The notes under the pieces are model-generated. The model was not told where the DNA came from and searched no databases. It was given only the letters and a program-made list of their open reading frames with translations. The translations under genes were made by a program, and so were the position numbers. DNA of 51,307 nt from an uncultured Alphaproteobacteria bacterium. Lineage in GTDB: Bacteria; Pseudomonadota; Alphaproteobacteria; RF32; CAG-239. The DNA is taken from NCBI GenBank assembly GCA_910585375.1, contig CAJUCZ010000013.1, positions 1 to 51,307 of the forward strand, read 5' to 3'. Positions 41,946-48,720 of the stretch are shown one piece after another; positions within the stretch are counted from its first letter, which is position 1, and the number at the start of each line of letters is the position of its first letter.

Positions 41946-42398
41946 ATGGAGACAAAAGCATTTTTATCAATGAATGGCGGTATTGCCATTGCAGTTGCTT
42001 TAGGCGTTTTATTCATCTTGTTTGTATTGTTTGCGGTTTATGCTTATCGCAAATGGCAACAGAATCAACTGTCACTGAAAGAAATTTCCGATGGGGTTAA
42101 CAAGCTGAGAGAAGGCTTGATTGATGCATCCGATGCGCTCAAAGAAACCCGAAAGGAATTAGGTCAGGTACAAGATGAGGTTCGCCAGCAGGATGAAGAT
42201 TGGAAAGAGCACCAAAAAGGCATGTTGCGGGCCCGACATCAGGTATTTATCGAAAGTATGGTTAATCGCTTGTCCGAAATGCAGGAAGAAGCGAAGCTTG
42301 CTGACAAAAGAGGAATTCTTGATGATAAGGAAACAGCCATTATGAGCAGCCAGTACAACTCTGCTCAGGCCATTGTAAAAAGTTTGTTGAACAATTAA
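41946..42398 (+). CDS. Membrane-anchored coiled-coil protein (150 aa)
   Basis: The protein has one membrane helix (about 12-34) followed by a basic stop (YRKWQQN) and a long cytoplasmic coiled coil (about 40-100: LKEISDGVNKLREGLIDASDALKETRKELGQVQDEVRQQ). It has no recognised family. The start lacks an SD site; instead the leader reads AAAAATTTTATCATTATGG, a pattern that recurs before two neighbouring genes. The next gene follows after 13 nt. Confidence 0.7.
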   Translation: METKAFLSMNGGIAIAVALGVLFILFVLFAVYAYRKWQQNQLSLKEISDGVNKLREGLIDASDALKETRKELGQVQDEVRQQDEDWKEHQKGMLRARHQVFIESMVNRLSEMQEEAKLADKRGILDDKETAIMSSQYNSAQAIVKSLLNN

Positions 42399-42411
42399 AA
42401 ATTTTTTTAAT

Positions 42412-42885
42412 ATGAAAAAAGAGTATTTAATTATCGGGTTGGTTATTTTTGCAGCCGCTCTGATTTTTGTTCCGTGGCTTATAAAGTTGTTGGTTCTGGT
42501 TATCGTTTCAGCTGCCGCTGTCATTTATTTTGGCAAGGAAAAAACGCTGGAAACTTTGCAGGAGTTTTTCTCAACGGTTTTCAATCTGGGAAAAGGGCAT
42601 GTTGAAAAGGTTGCGCCCAAAAGTTCTGAACAGGAACTCAAAATCCACGATGTGGAGGTGAGCAAACTGGAAGATGAAACTTACCAGATAAGTATTTTTA
42701 CCGAAATCGGCAAACTTACTTTGGCTCCGCGCCGGTTTGATACGGTGCCGGAAGTTCTGCAAAATGGAAAAAAAGTTAGATACCGTATTATTAATACGGT
42801 AGAAAAATGTAAGCTTATCAAAGAAAAAAGCATCTTGGCTCAGGGAGCAGATGGCGAAGAGCGCATTTTCCGCGTTATGGACTAA
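42412..42885 (+). CDS. Membrane protein with a small soluble domain (157 aa)
   Basis: The protein has two adjoining hydrophobic segments (about 5-39) followed by a soluble domain of about 100 residues with strands such as DVEVSKLEDETYQISIFTEI. I do not recognise it. It lies 13 nt after the coiled-coil protein gene and likely shares its transcript. The start has no SD site but the same AAAAATTTT-rich leader. A strong terminator follows. Confidence 0.7.
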   Translation: MKKEYLIIGLVIFAAALIFVPWLIKLLVLVIVSAAAVIYFGKEKTLETLQEFFSTVFNLGKGHVEKVAPKSSEQELKIHDVEVSKLEDETYQISIFTEIGKLTLAPRRFDTVPEVLQNGKKVRYRIINTVEKCKLIKEKSILAQGADGEERIFRVMD

Positions 42886-42892
42886 TAAACAA

Positions 42893-42930
42893 AAAACAGA
42901 GATTGGATTTCCAATCTCTGTTTTTTTTTG
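42893..42930. terminator. Bidirectional terminator
   Basis: AACAGAGATTGG (42895-42906) pairs perfectly with CCAATCTCTGTT (42911-42922), loop ATTT, flanked by A and T runs, between convergent genes. Confidence 0.93.
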
Positions 42931-42933
42931 TTG

Positions 42934-43347
42934 CTAACTCAATAGCCGTTGCTCTTGTCCGGTCAGCCGCATTATGATTCTCAATACAAGATAACCGATA
43001 CATATTAAACCGAATATAAGCAAAACGAGAGCGGCCATAAAACCGTCAAAACTTAGCCCGTCTTTTAAGGTCTCAAATTTTTCCAGAGCAAAATCAAGCC
43101 CCAGACCGGTCAAAACAATAACGGCCAGATACAAAACAAGAAAGAGTTTAATTCTTGCCTTGAACTTGAGATGTTCGTTTAACAGGCCGTAAGCGCGGGC
43201 ATTTCTCTCCCATGCTTGTAATTCTTTGACAGATTGTTTGTCTGCAATCTCAAATTTTTTCTCGGCCTTTTTCAAAAGCTGCATTGCCGTAAAAATTCCT
43301 TTCCACGCCAAAAGGCAGCATACGATAAAAATAATAAATGTGTTCAT
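42934..43347 (-). CDS. Hypothetical membrane protein (137 aa)
   Basis: The protein has three hydrophobic segments (about 3-22, 65-87 and 103-126) with a charged, possibly coiled section between the first two (KKAEKKFEIADKQSVKEL). I do not recognise it. It begins four bases after the stop of the TolA-like gene and is probably co-transcribed. No SD site is visible. Confidence 0.65.
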   Translation of the reverse strand: MNTFIIFIVCCLLAWKGIFTAMQLLKKAEKKFEIADKQSVKELQAWERNARAYGLLNEHLKFKARIKLFLVLYLAVIVLTGLGLDFALEKFETLKDGLSFDGFMAALVLLIFGLICIGYLVLRIIMRLTGQEQRLLS

Positions 43348-43351
43348 CTGA

Positions 43352-44122
43352 TTAATTTATTAAAAGTACGAATGCGACAATCATTGTAATACACGTACCA
43401 ACAGCAATAAAGCTAAAAAACGCTATTACTGCGGGATCGCCGGCATTTCTCTGGTCACCTTGGGTAATATTTTCTGTCGCATTTACTTTGTTATCAATTG
43501 CGCTTTTATCTTTATTACATGATTTGAATCGAAAAGAAAGCACGTAACATGCTCCAATGCACAAGTAGACAGTAAAAAACATGAACAATATGGCACTTTC
43601 CCCTTTTTTATCTGAAAATCCTTTTGCCTCTTTTTTAGCCGGAGCTTTTGCGTTAGCTTCTTTTGCCTCTTTTTTAGCCGGAGCTTTTGCTTTAGCTTCT
43701 TTGGCGGCTTTTTCAGCCAAGGCTTTTGCTTTAGCTTCTTTGGCGGCTTTTTCAGCCAAGGCTTTTGCTTTAGCTTCTTTGGCAGCTTTTTCAGCCAAGG
43801 CTCTTTCTTGAGCTTGTCTTTGGGCTTTCTCCACACGTTCCGCCGCCCAGACATCTTTGTTGTGCAGATAATAGGCGGAACCGAAACCGGTCAGGATAAC
43901 AAAAGCAGACGCTAAAATTGTCAACATCCAGATTCGTGATCGCTGACGGACATAATTTTCTTCCACACGATAAGCATAAACGATCCTTTCAGCATCGTGT
44001 CCCTGAATATTGGCGGATTTCAAATTAGCCTGATTGCGTCTGAGCTTTTTGAACTGATACGCGCTAAAGGCGATAATTCCTAAAACCAGTACCACACTTA
44101 AAATAATAATTAATTTCTCCAT
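43352..44122 (-). CDS. Membrane protein with Ala/Lys/Glu repeats (TolA-like)
   Basis: The 256-residue protein has an N-terminal membrane helix (about 3-22), a second at about 65-87, a repetitive segment (about 107-165) of 13-residue units ALAEKAAKEAKAK and APAKKEAKEANAK, and two more helices near the C-terminus. The repeat is like the helical stalk of TolA, but the flanking domains are not. A good sigma70 promoter lies upstream (44164-44192), and the ATG has no SD site. Confidence 0.7.
   Translation of the reverse strand: MEKLIIILSVVLVLGIIAFSAYQFKKLRRNQANLKSANIQGHDAERIVYAYRVEENYVRQRSRIWMLTILASAFVILTGFGSAYYLHNKDVWAAERVEKAQRQAQERALAEKAAKEAKAKALAEKAAKEAKAKALAEKAAKEAKAKAPAKKEAKEANAKAPAKKEAKGFSDKKGESAILFMFFTVYLCIGACYVLSFRFKSCNKDKSAIDNKVNATENITQGDQRNAGDPAVIAFFSFIAVGTCITMIVAFVLLIN
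43611..43805 (-). repeat. 39-bp coding tandem repeat
   Basis: About five direct repeats of a 39-bp unit, three almost identical, encode the 13-residue Ala/Lys/Glu units of the gene at 43352. Near-identical DNA suggests that copy number changes by slippage or recombination. Confidence 0.8.
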
Positions 44123-44163
44123 ACTTATATAAATTTAGATTAATAATATATTTTAACCACTTT

Positions 44164-44192
44164 ACCATAAACGTTTTTGGTTATTTTGTCAA
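44164..44192 (-). promoter_or_regulatory. Sigma70 promoter of the TolA-like gene
   Basis: TTGACA (44192-44187) and TATGGT (44169-44164) on the minus strand are 17 bp apart, about 40 nt before the start. Confidence 0.6.
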
Positions 44193-44209
44193 GGGGTGTG
44201 GCCGGAAAT

Positions 44210-44238
44210 AAAAAAAGGAGGCAATCGCCTCCTTTTTA
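44210..44238 (-). terminator. Intrinsic terminator of the His/Arg-rich protein gene
   Basis: GGAGGC pairs with GCCTCC around AATC (44217-44232), flanked by A and T runs, just after the end of the leftward gene at 44247. Confidence 0.85.
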
Positions 44239-44246
44239 TAACGGGA

Positions 44247-44954
44247 TTACAAACGGTATGTGGCTTCATTGCCGTAGTCGTCATAAAAACGAATAAGAGC
44301 GCTTCCGTTGTCGGTTGTCACTTCAATGCTAGTGTTTCCCACGCCGTAAGAAACCACTTGTGAACGGTACAGGTTGAGGTATGAAACGCTGCTGCCGTTC
44401 TGAACCTTCAATCTGTTGTTATATTTGGTCAGTATGATGTCTCCGATTTCAAGCCTTGTCGGAGCGTCAATAGTTCCCCAAATATAATACCCAAGCAGGC
44501 TGTCAAAAAATCTGTTATGATACAGGCTGTGACAGATAAATCGGTTGTGATACCCGCCCCAGCGATACCAATGCCAGTTGTCAAAACGGCAATGGTGATG
44601 ATAATGCCTGAAACCGTGGTGATGATAAAATATCGGACGCCACGGGCGGTATGCGGGCGGACCATATCCAAAATGATGCCTCACGGGCGGCCGGCGATAT
44701 TGCGGTGTTCCGTAATGATACCGCCGGCTTTCTGTCCGGTCCCTGCGCTGCGGCGTAAAATGATTCCTTTTGCGGTTATCAAATTGTGCCGAACGGCGGG
44801 GAGCGGTATAACCGGAGGATCGGTTGGATATGCTCCGATGGCGCGGTTGCTCTGATCTGCTGCTTTGTCTTCCGTTTTTTTCTCTTTGCGCGTAGCCTTG
44901 AACTGCAAAGAACCCCATAACCAAAATAGTTATGATAAAAATTTTTTGTTTCAT
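44247..44954 (-). CDS. Secreted His/Arg/Tyr-rich protein
   Basis: The 235-residue protein has a signal peptide (about 1-22, ending GYAQ), a basic low-complexity region with many Arg, His, Tyr and Pro (about 25-130, including HHHGFRHYHHHCR), and a small globular C-terminal domain (about 160-235: RLEIGDIILTKYNNRLKVQNG). The composition resembles secreted proteins common in Bacteroidota (DUF6515-like), and the histidines might bind metal. The ATG has no SD site, in keeping with neighbouring genes. Confidence 0.75.
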   Translation of the reverse strand: MKQKIFIITILVMGFFAVQGYAQREKNGRQSSRSEQPRHRSISNRSSGYTAPRRSAQFDNRKRNHFTPQRRDRTESRRYHYGTPQYRRPPVRHHFGYGPPAYRPWRPIFYHHHGFRHYHHHCRFDNWHWYRWGGYHNRFICHSLYHNRFFDSLLGYYIWGTIDAPTRLEIGDIILTKYNNRLKVQNGSSVSYLNLYRSQVVSYGVGNTSIEVTTDNGSALIRFYDDYGNEATYRL

Positions 44955-45116
44955 AAATATATGTTTTTAATAGATTATTCAAAAATAAAATATCATATCT
45001 CAGGCCTGAAGTCCAGCATTTTAGTTCTGTATTGTTTTACAAGATTTTCATCGTTGATGTTTTGCAGTGGATATGCTATCTTTCCGTTACATGACAATAA
45101 CGGGGAGGGATGTGTA

Positions 45117-45935
45117 ATGAAATGTGACGGTAATGTTGTTCAACTGAGCAATAATTTGGCGGAGTGTAAAATTTCTCTTTGGGGCGGAAACCTCATGTCA
45201 TATCGTCCAAAAACTGAAGAACACGATATTTTCTGGCTTGGCAGCCGCAATAAATTTGATAATGTTCAGGCAATTCGTGGCGGCATTCCTGTTTGCTGGC
45301 CGAGAGTCGCGGAAGAAAAATTAAATAATAATCTGCCCCGCCACGGCTTTGCCCGAATATCTCTCTGGAATTTGAGAAATGTGGCGGTCGGCGAGGACAA
45401 AATAGAGGCGGAATTGTCTTTGACGCCGTCTGCCTGCTTTAATGTCAATGCCGCTGCAACGCTTTTTATCAGGATAACGGATAAATTGGAATATCGTCTG
45501 GAAACCGTAAATTGTGGTGATGCCGGATTTGACTTTAGCGAGGCTCTGCATGCCTATTTCAATATCAGCTCTGTTGAGAATGTGACAATAAAAGGCCTTT
45601 CCGGTCACCGTTATAAAAATTCATTGGATGGAAATTTTTATACTTTGGATAATGATTTGAAAATTAAAGGTGAAGTTGATTCAATTTTTATCGGCCATGA
45701 AAATAGTGTGGAAATTGAAGATACAGGTTTTAACCGTATCATATCTGTAGAAAAAACAGGCTCAAACACAACCGTCGTCTGGAACCCGGCTAAAGACCTT
45801 GCCGAAATGGATGTCGGACAGTATAAAAAATTTGTATGCGTAGAGCCGTCAAATCAGGAAGCAGCATTTGTGCGCTTACAGCCTCATGAAAAACATATAA
45901 TATCAATGAAAGTACAAGTTAAAAATTTAATGTAA
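45117..45935 (+). CDS. D-hexose-6-phosphate mutarotase-like aldose epimerase
   Basis: The 272-residue protein is of the YeaD/glucose-6-phosphate 1-epimerase family: SLWGGNLMSYRP, then FWLGSRNKFDNVQAIRGGIPVCWPR near residues 42-62, RHGFARISLWNL with the catalytic His, the LHAYFNI string, and a C-terminal CVEPSNQ. It would interconvert anomers of hexose 6-phosphates. The ATG at 45117 follows a strong GGGGAGGGA site; an upstream in-frame start at 44865 reads through a promoter region and into the neighbour and is rejected. Confidence 0.9.
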   Translation: MKCDGNVVQLSNNLAECKISLWGGNLMSYRPKTEEHDIFWLGSRNKFDNVQAIRGGIPVCWPRVAEEKLNNNLPRHGFARISLWNLRNVAVGEDKIEAELSLTPSACFNVNAAATLFIRITDKLEYRLETVNCGDAGFDFSEALHAYFNISSVENVTIKGLSGHRYKNSLDGNFYTLDNDLKIKGEVDSIFIGHENSVEIEDTGFNRIISVEKTGSNTTVVWNPAKDLAEMDVGQYKKFVCVEPSNQEAAFVRLQPHEKHIISMKVQVKNLM

Positions 45936-46183
45936 TCCATATAATTTTGGATTATCGGAAAGGCCGGCATTTAAACATTTTAGCCGGACCTACACCTTTT
46001 TATCATAATATCGCTCCTTATAAAATAGCCGTATCTGCTTATTTATAAAAATAGCAGAGGGTTTTTGATGATTTAACTTGATTCTGATTCATTTACATTA
46101 TGGCGTAAATACAAGCAGTTTACTGCTTAGGGCATCGAAAAGCCTTTTATAGACTTAGTCGTGTGCACACGACTTTAACTTGT

Positions 46184-46302
46184 GCCGACTTCTGATTCTA
46201 CTTGGACGGATGTCGGTGAATAAGGCTCAGCCAAATAAGCCGAACCGTTTAAGCTTATACGGTTTTCGAACATCCGCCCGCCTTTCTTAAAGAGTGGTTT
46301 TT
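46184..46302 (+). promoter_or_regulatory. Candidate riboswitch-like leader of a truncated autotransporter (copy B)
   Basis: In order: GCCGAC (46184-46189) can pair with GTCGGT (46212-46217); CGGATGT (46207-46213) can instead pair with ACATCCG (46270-46276); a 6-bp hairpin AACCGT/ACGGTT with a 10-nt loop (46243-46264); the string TTCGAAC; then a terminator hairpin CCGC-CTTT/AAAG-A-GTGG with five T (46278-46302). This is the order seen at 23749-23886, with compensating base changes in both stems. Confidence 0.55.
46278..46302 (+). terminator. Attenuator-like terminator before the truncated autotransporter
   Basis: An 8-bp stem with one bulged A is followed by TTTTTC, 35 nt before the ATG at 46337. 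It mirrors the terminator at 23749-23775 in size, bulge and position. Confidence 0.65.
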
Positions 46303-46336
46303 CTTTTAACTGGTTAGTAAAAGGATGTTTAATCGT

Positions 46337-46543
46337 ATGAAAAAATCTTTATTAATGATAACGGCACTAAAGGCGCTGACTTGCGGCCATAATGCCTATG
46401 CGGAAAATCTTCCGGCAGATGCAACCAATTTAACATCGGGAAAATATGTCGTTGAACGTTCGGATACCATGGTTTCACATACAGGAGATATAAATTTATC
46501 GCGAATAACAAATTCCCAATTATCATTATCTAACATGAAATGA
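46337..46543 (+). pseudogene. Truncated autotransporter/adhesin N-terminus
   Basis: The 68-residue frame has a signal-peptide-like start (MKKSLLMITALKALTC, then NAYAEN) and a short stretch (SHTGDINLSRITNSQLSLSN) that reads like the beginning of a beta-solenoid passenger. It then stops. An AAGGA site precedes the ATG at 46337. The leader ahead of it matches that of the large autotransporter, so the likely origin is an autotransporter gene cut off by later insertion or deletion. The rest of the gene is not in this window. Confidence 0.6.
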
Positions 46544-46575
46544 AAACATTCACGATGTTTGATTTCTCCAATCTT

Positions 46576-46995
46576 TTACCCGCATGCCCAACATAGCGCA
46601 CGAGTGACACCGCCATGTGGTGCAATAGCAATATTTGAGTAATTATCTTTTGTTAAAATATCACCTGAGCATGACTTAATTTGATTAAAGTTTTTTTTAA
46701 TTTATTGCTGTGCCGGATCATCATTTGAATGCCAAAAATCAAAAGCTTTTTCCAATAATCTGTCGTCAGTAATAATCTCAATATTAGGGTTATTAACAGC
46801 CATTTTAGCTGTATCCGTAGCACGTTTAAGCGGGCTGGAGTAAACAGCATCAATATTTTTATCCGCCCAAAATACTGCTAATTTTGTTGCTTGGGCGATA
46901 CCTGTTTTGTTTAATGCAGATTCAGGATCAACGCCATTTCTGACGATTTTTGAACTGTGACTGGAGACGTCTTGCGGTTTCCGAGTGACAAATGT
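46576..46995 (-). pseudogene. Histidine phosphatase family pseudogene
   Basis: Translation of the minus strand gives NKTGIAQATKLAVF, then DAVYSSPLKRATDTA, the core of the phosphoglycerate-mutase/histidine phosphatase family, but the frame stops at PAQQ. A second frame then gives IAIAPHGGVTRALCWACG, the family's C-terminal catalytic-histidine motif. The N-terminal RH motif appears as RK (FVTRKPQ). Frameshift, internal stops and the loss of the first catalytic residue mark it as dead. It lies between the truncated autotransporter and the defence cassette. Confidence 0.75.
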
Positions 46996-47071
46996 TGTAT
47001 TAAAAAGTTAAATTCAATATATTTTTTCTTCAATTTATAGATGTGATTTGTAAAATGGTTGTGTTTTTGTA

Positions 47072-47100
47072 TTGAATATTAAAAATTAATAATCTATACT
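47072..47100 (+). promoter_or_regulatory. Candidate promoter of the ABC-3C cassette
   Basis: TTGAAT (47072-47077) and TATACT (47095-47100) are 17 bp apart, 35 nt before the first ATG. Confidence 0.55.
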
Positions 47101-47134
47101 TATTATAATCACATGTTTTAACGAGATTTTGCGT

Positions 47135-48229
47135 ATGAAGATTTCTGAATTTCAAGATTTACAACATAAAGAAGTTTTAAATATTGGAGTTGCTCAAATT
47201 CACAATGGTACTTTCATATCTCCTATTAAAAGAATACGAATATTTGATAGTGATGAATGGGAAGAGTTTACTCAGGAATGCTTGGAAGTAATTCAAAAAG
47301 AAACGGATGCTTTGTGTGTTAAGCGATATACTGGTGCTGGTGATAAAGGTGTTGATATTGCTTTGTTTTATGATAAAAATCTTTTAGATGGAAAATGGGA
47401 ATGCTATCAGTGCAAACATTTTGATCATCCTTTAAGATTTTCTGAAATGTGTGTAGAATTTGGAAAAGTAATCTATTATACTTTTATAAAAGAATATTCT
47501 GTCCCTTTAGTCTATTTTTTAGTTTCTCCTTACGGTTGTGGAACAGAGCTGGCTACATTGTTATCTCGCAATGTAAAAAATTTAAAAAATAAAATCCTAG
47601 GTTCTTGGGACAAATATTGCAAAGAAAAAATAACAAAAACTAAAATTATCCCCTTAGACAATACATTAAAGGCATATATAGAGCAATTTGACTTTACAAT
47701 ATTTAAAGAAAAAACACCTTCAGAAATGATTGAGTTACATAGTAAATCCAAATATCATATATTTAAATTTGCTACAGGACTTCCAACAAGACCTAAGGAT
47801 AAATTGCCTCCCAAAGAAATTGCCGGTAATGAAGTCAAATATATAAATAAACTTTTGGATGCCTATAGAGAACATCTTAGTAATAATCTTTTATCTTTAG
47901 ACGATGTTAAAAGTTATAACCATATTAATAGACATCTCAATAGTTCTAGAGAAGAATTCTTTTCAGCTGAATCATTATATAATTTTTCTAGAGATATATT
48001 TCCAGATGATACATTTGAAAATCTTAAGGAAGAAATTTATCATTATGTAGAAAATACAGTATATGATAATCACGCAGATGGATTTGAAAAGGTAAAAAAA
48101 GTGACAGAAAAGGCTCATGATACGCCTGTTGGTTTTAGTCCGCTTGGAGAATGTGTGAGAGTAAGAGATAAAGCAGGTATTTGTCATCAGCTTGCTAATG
48201 AAGATAAAATTGATTGGGTGCAAAAATGA
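47135..48229 (+). CDS. ABC-3C-type system effector: restriction-endonuclease-fold protein
   Basis: The 364-residue protein has an N-terminal PD-(D/E)xK nuclease-like domain (about 35-150) with GDKGVDIALF (Asp74), WECYQCK (Glu89, Gln92, Lys94) as the likely active site, as in Mrr-type nucleases. A C-terminal region of about 200 residues with no catalytic motif probably docks on the partners. In ABC three-component (ABC-3C) systems the effector is the killing subunit controlled by the SMC-like ATPase. The gene overlaps the next by four bases (ATGA). It is very AT-rich compared with the rest of the window, so probably acquired. Confidence 0.82.
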   Translation: MKISEFQDLQHKEVLNIGVAQIHNGTFISPIKRIRIFDSDEWEEFTQECLEVIQKETDALCVKRYTGAGDKGVDIALFYDKNLLDGKWECYQCKHFDHPLRFSEMCVEFGKVIYYTFIKEYSVPLVYFLVSPYGCGTELATLLSRNVKNLKNKILGSWDKYCKEKITKTKIIPLDNTLKAYIEQFDFTIFKEKTPSEMIELHSKSKYHIFKFATGLPTRPKDKLPPKEIAGNEVKYINKLLDAYREHLSNNLLSLDDVKSYNHINRHLNSSREEFFSAESLYNFSRDIFPDDTFENLKEEIYHYVENTVYDNHADGFEKVKKVTEKAHDTPVGFSPLGECVRVRDKAGICHQLANEDKIDWVQK

Positions 48230-48720
48230 AGAATATTTATCCATTCAATAGTTCTGTTGAATATGCTTTGCGATGTTCTATACTTCTTGAAGCTAGTTAT
48301 CCATATTGTTTAAGTATGCAAAAAATGGTATATTATGATTATTTGTTAACACATTCTGGAGATGCTAATGGTCCAGAAAGTATACATTTAAATACCCCTA
48401 ATAGAATATCTGAAATATCTATCAAAAGAGAGAAAATTGATGGTGCAATGTCTTTGCTTTGTAGTAAAGGATTAGCAAGGGTTGTGTTTAATAAAGAAGG
48501 AATATCTTATATTGCATCAGATAATATTACGCCTTTTCTAAGAGAGTTATCATCAGATTATATTGATCAACTTAAGTCAATAGCTTTATGGGTTTCTAAT
48601 AAATTTAATAAATATACAGAAAGTGAATTATCAAAATATTTTGATCAAAATATTGATAAGTGGGGTGGTGAATTTGAAAATGCATCGTTATTAGCTACCG
48701 AAGGGGGTACTAATGAATAG
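48226..48720 (+). CDS. ABC-3C-type system middle component
   Basis: The 164-residue protein fits the small middle component of ABC-3C systems: NSSVEYALRCSILLEASYP, then MQKMVYYDYLLTHSGD and a winged-helix-like segment with NRISEISIKREKIDGAMSLLCSKGLARV. It likely links the nuclease and the ATPase. The ATG at 48226 overlaps the stop of the effector gene, and its own stop overlaps the start of the ATPase gene by eight bases, so the three are translated as a unit. Confidence 0.78.
   Translation: MKNIYPFNSSVEYALRCSILLEASYPYCLSMQKMVYYDYLLTHSGDANGPESIHLNTPNRISEISIKREKIDGAMSLLCSKGLARVVFNKEGISYIASDNITPFLRELSSDYIDQLKSIALWVSNKFNKYTESELSKYFDQNIDKWGGEFENASLLATEGGTNE

Larger units (their letters stand above)
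45936..46336 (+). other. Non-coding region with copy B of the leader
   Basis: No gene is supported. A bulged 8-bp hairpin at 45961-45991 may end the epimerase transcript. Hairpins follow at 46113-46128 (AAGCAG/CTGCTT) and 46157-46174 (an 18-bp perfect palindrome), and the structured leader with its terminator lies at 46184-46302. Confidence 0.6.

Noticed and set aside
44865..45116. N-terminal extension of the epimerase
   Set aside because: The internal ATG at 45117 has a strong SD site and fits the family start; the extension is low-complexity.
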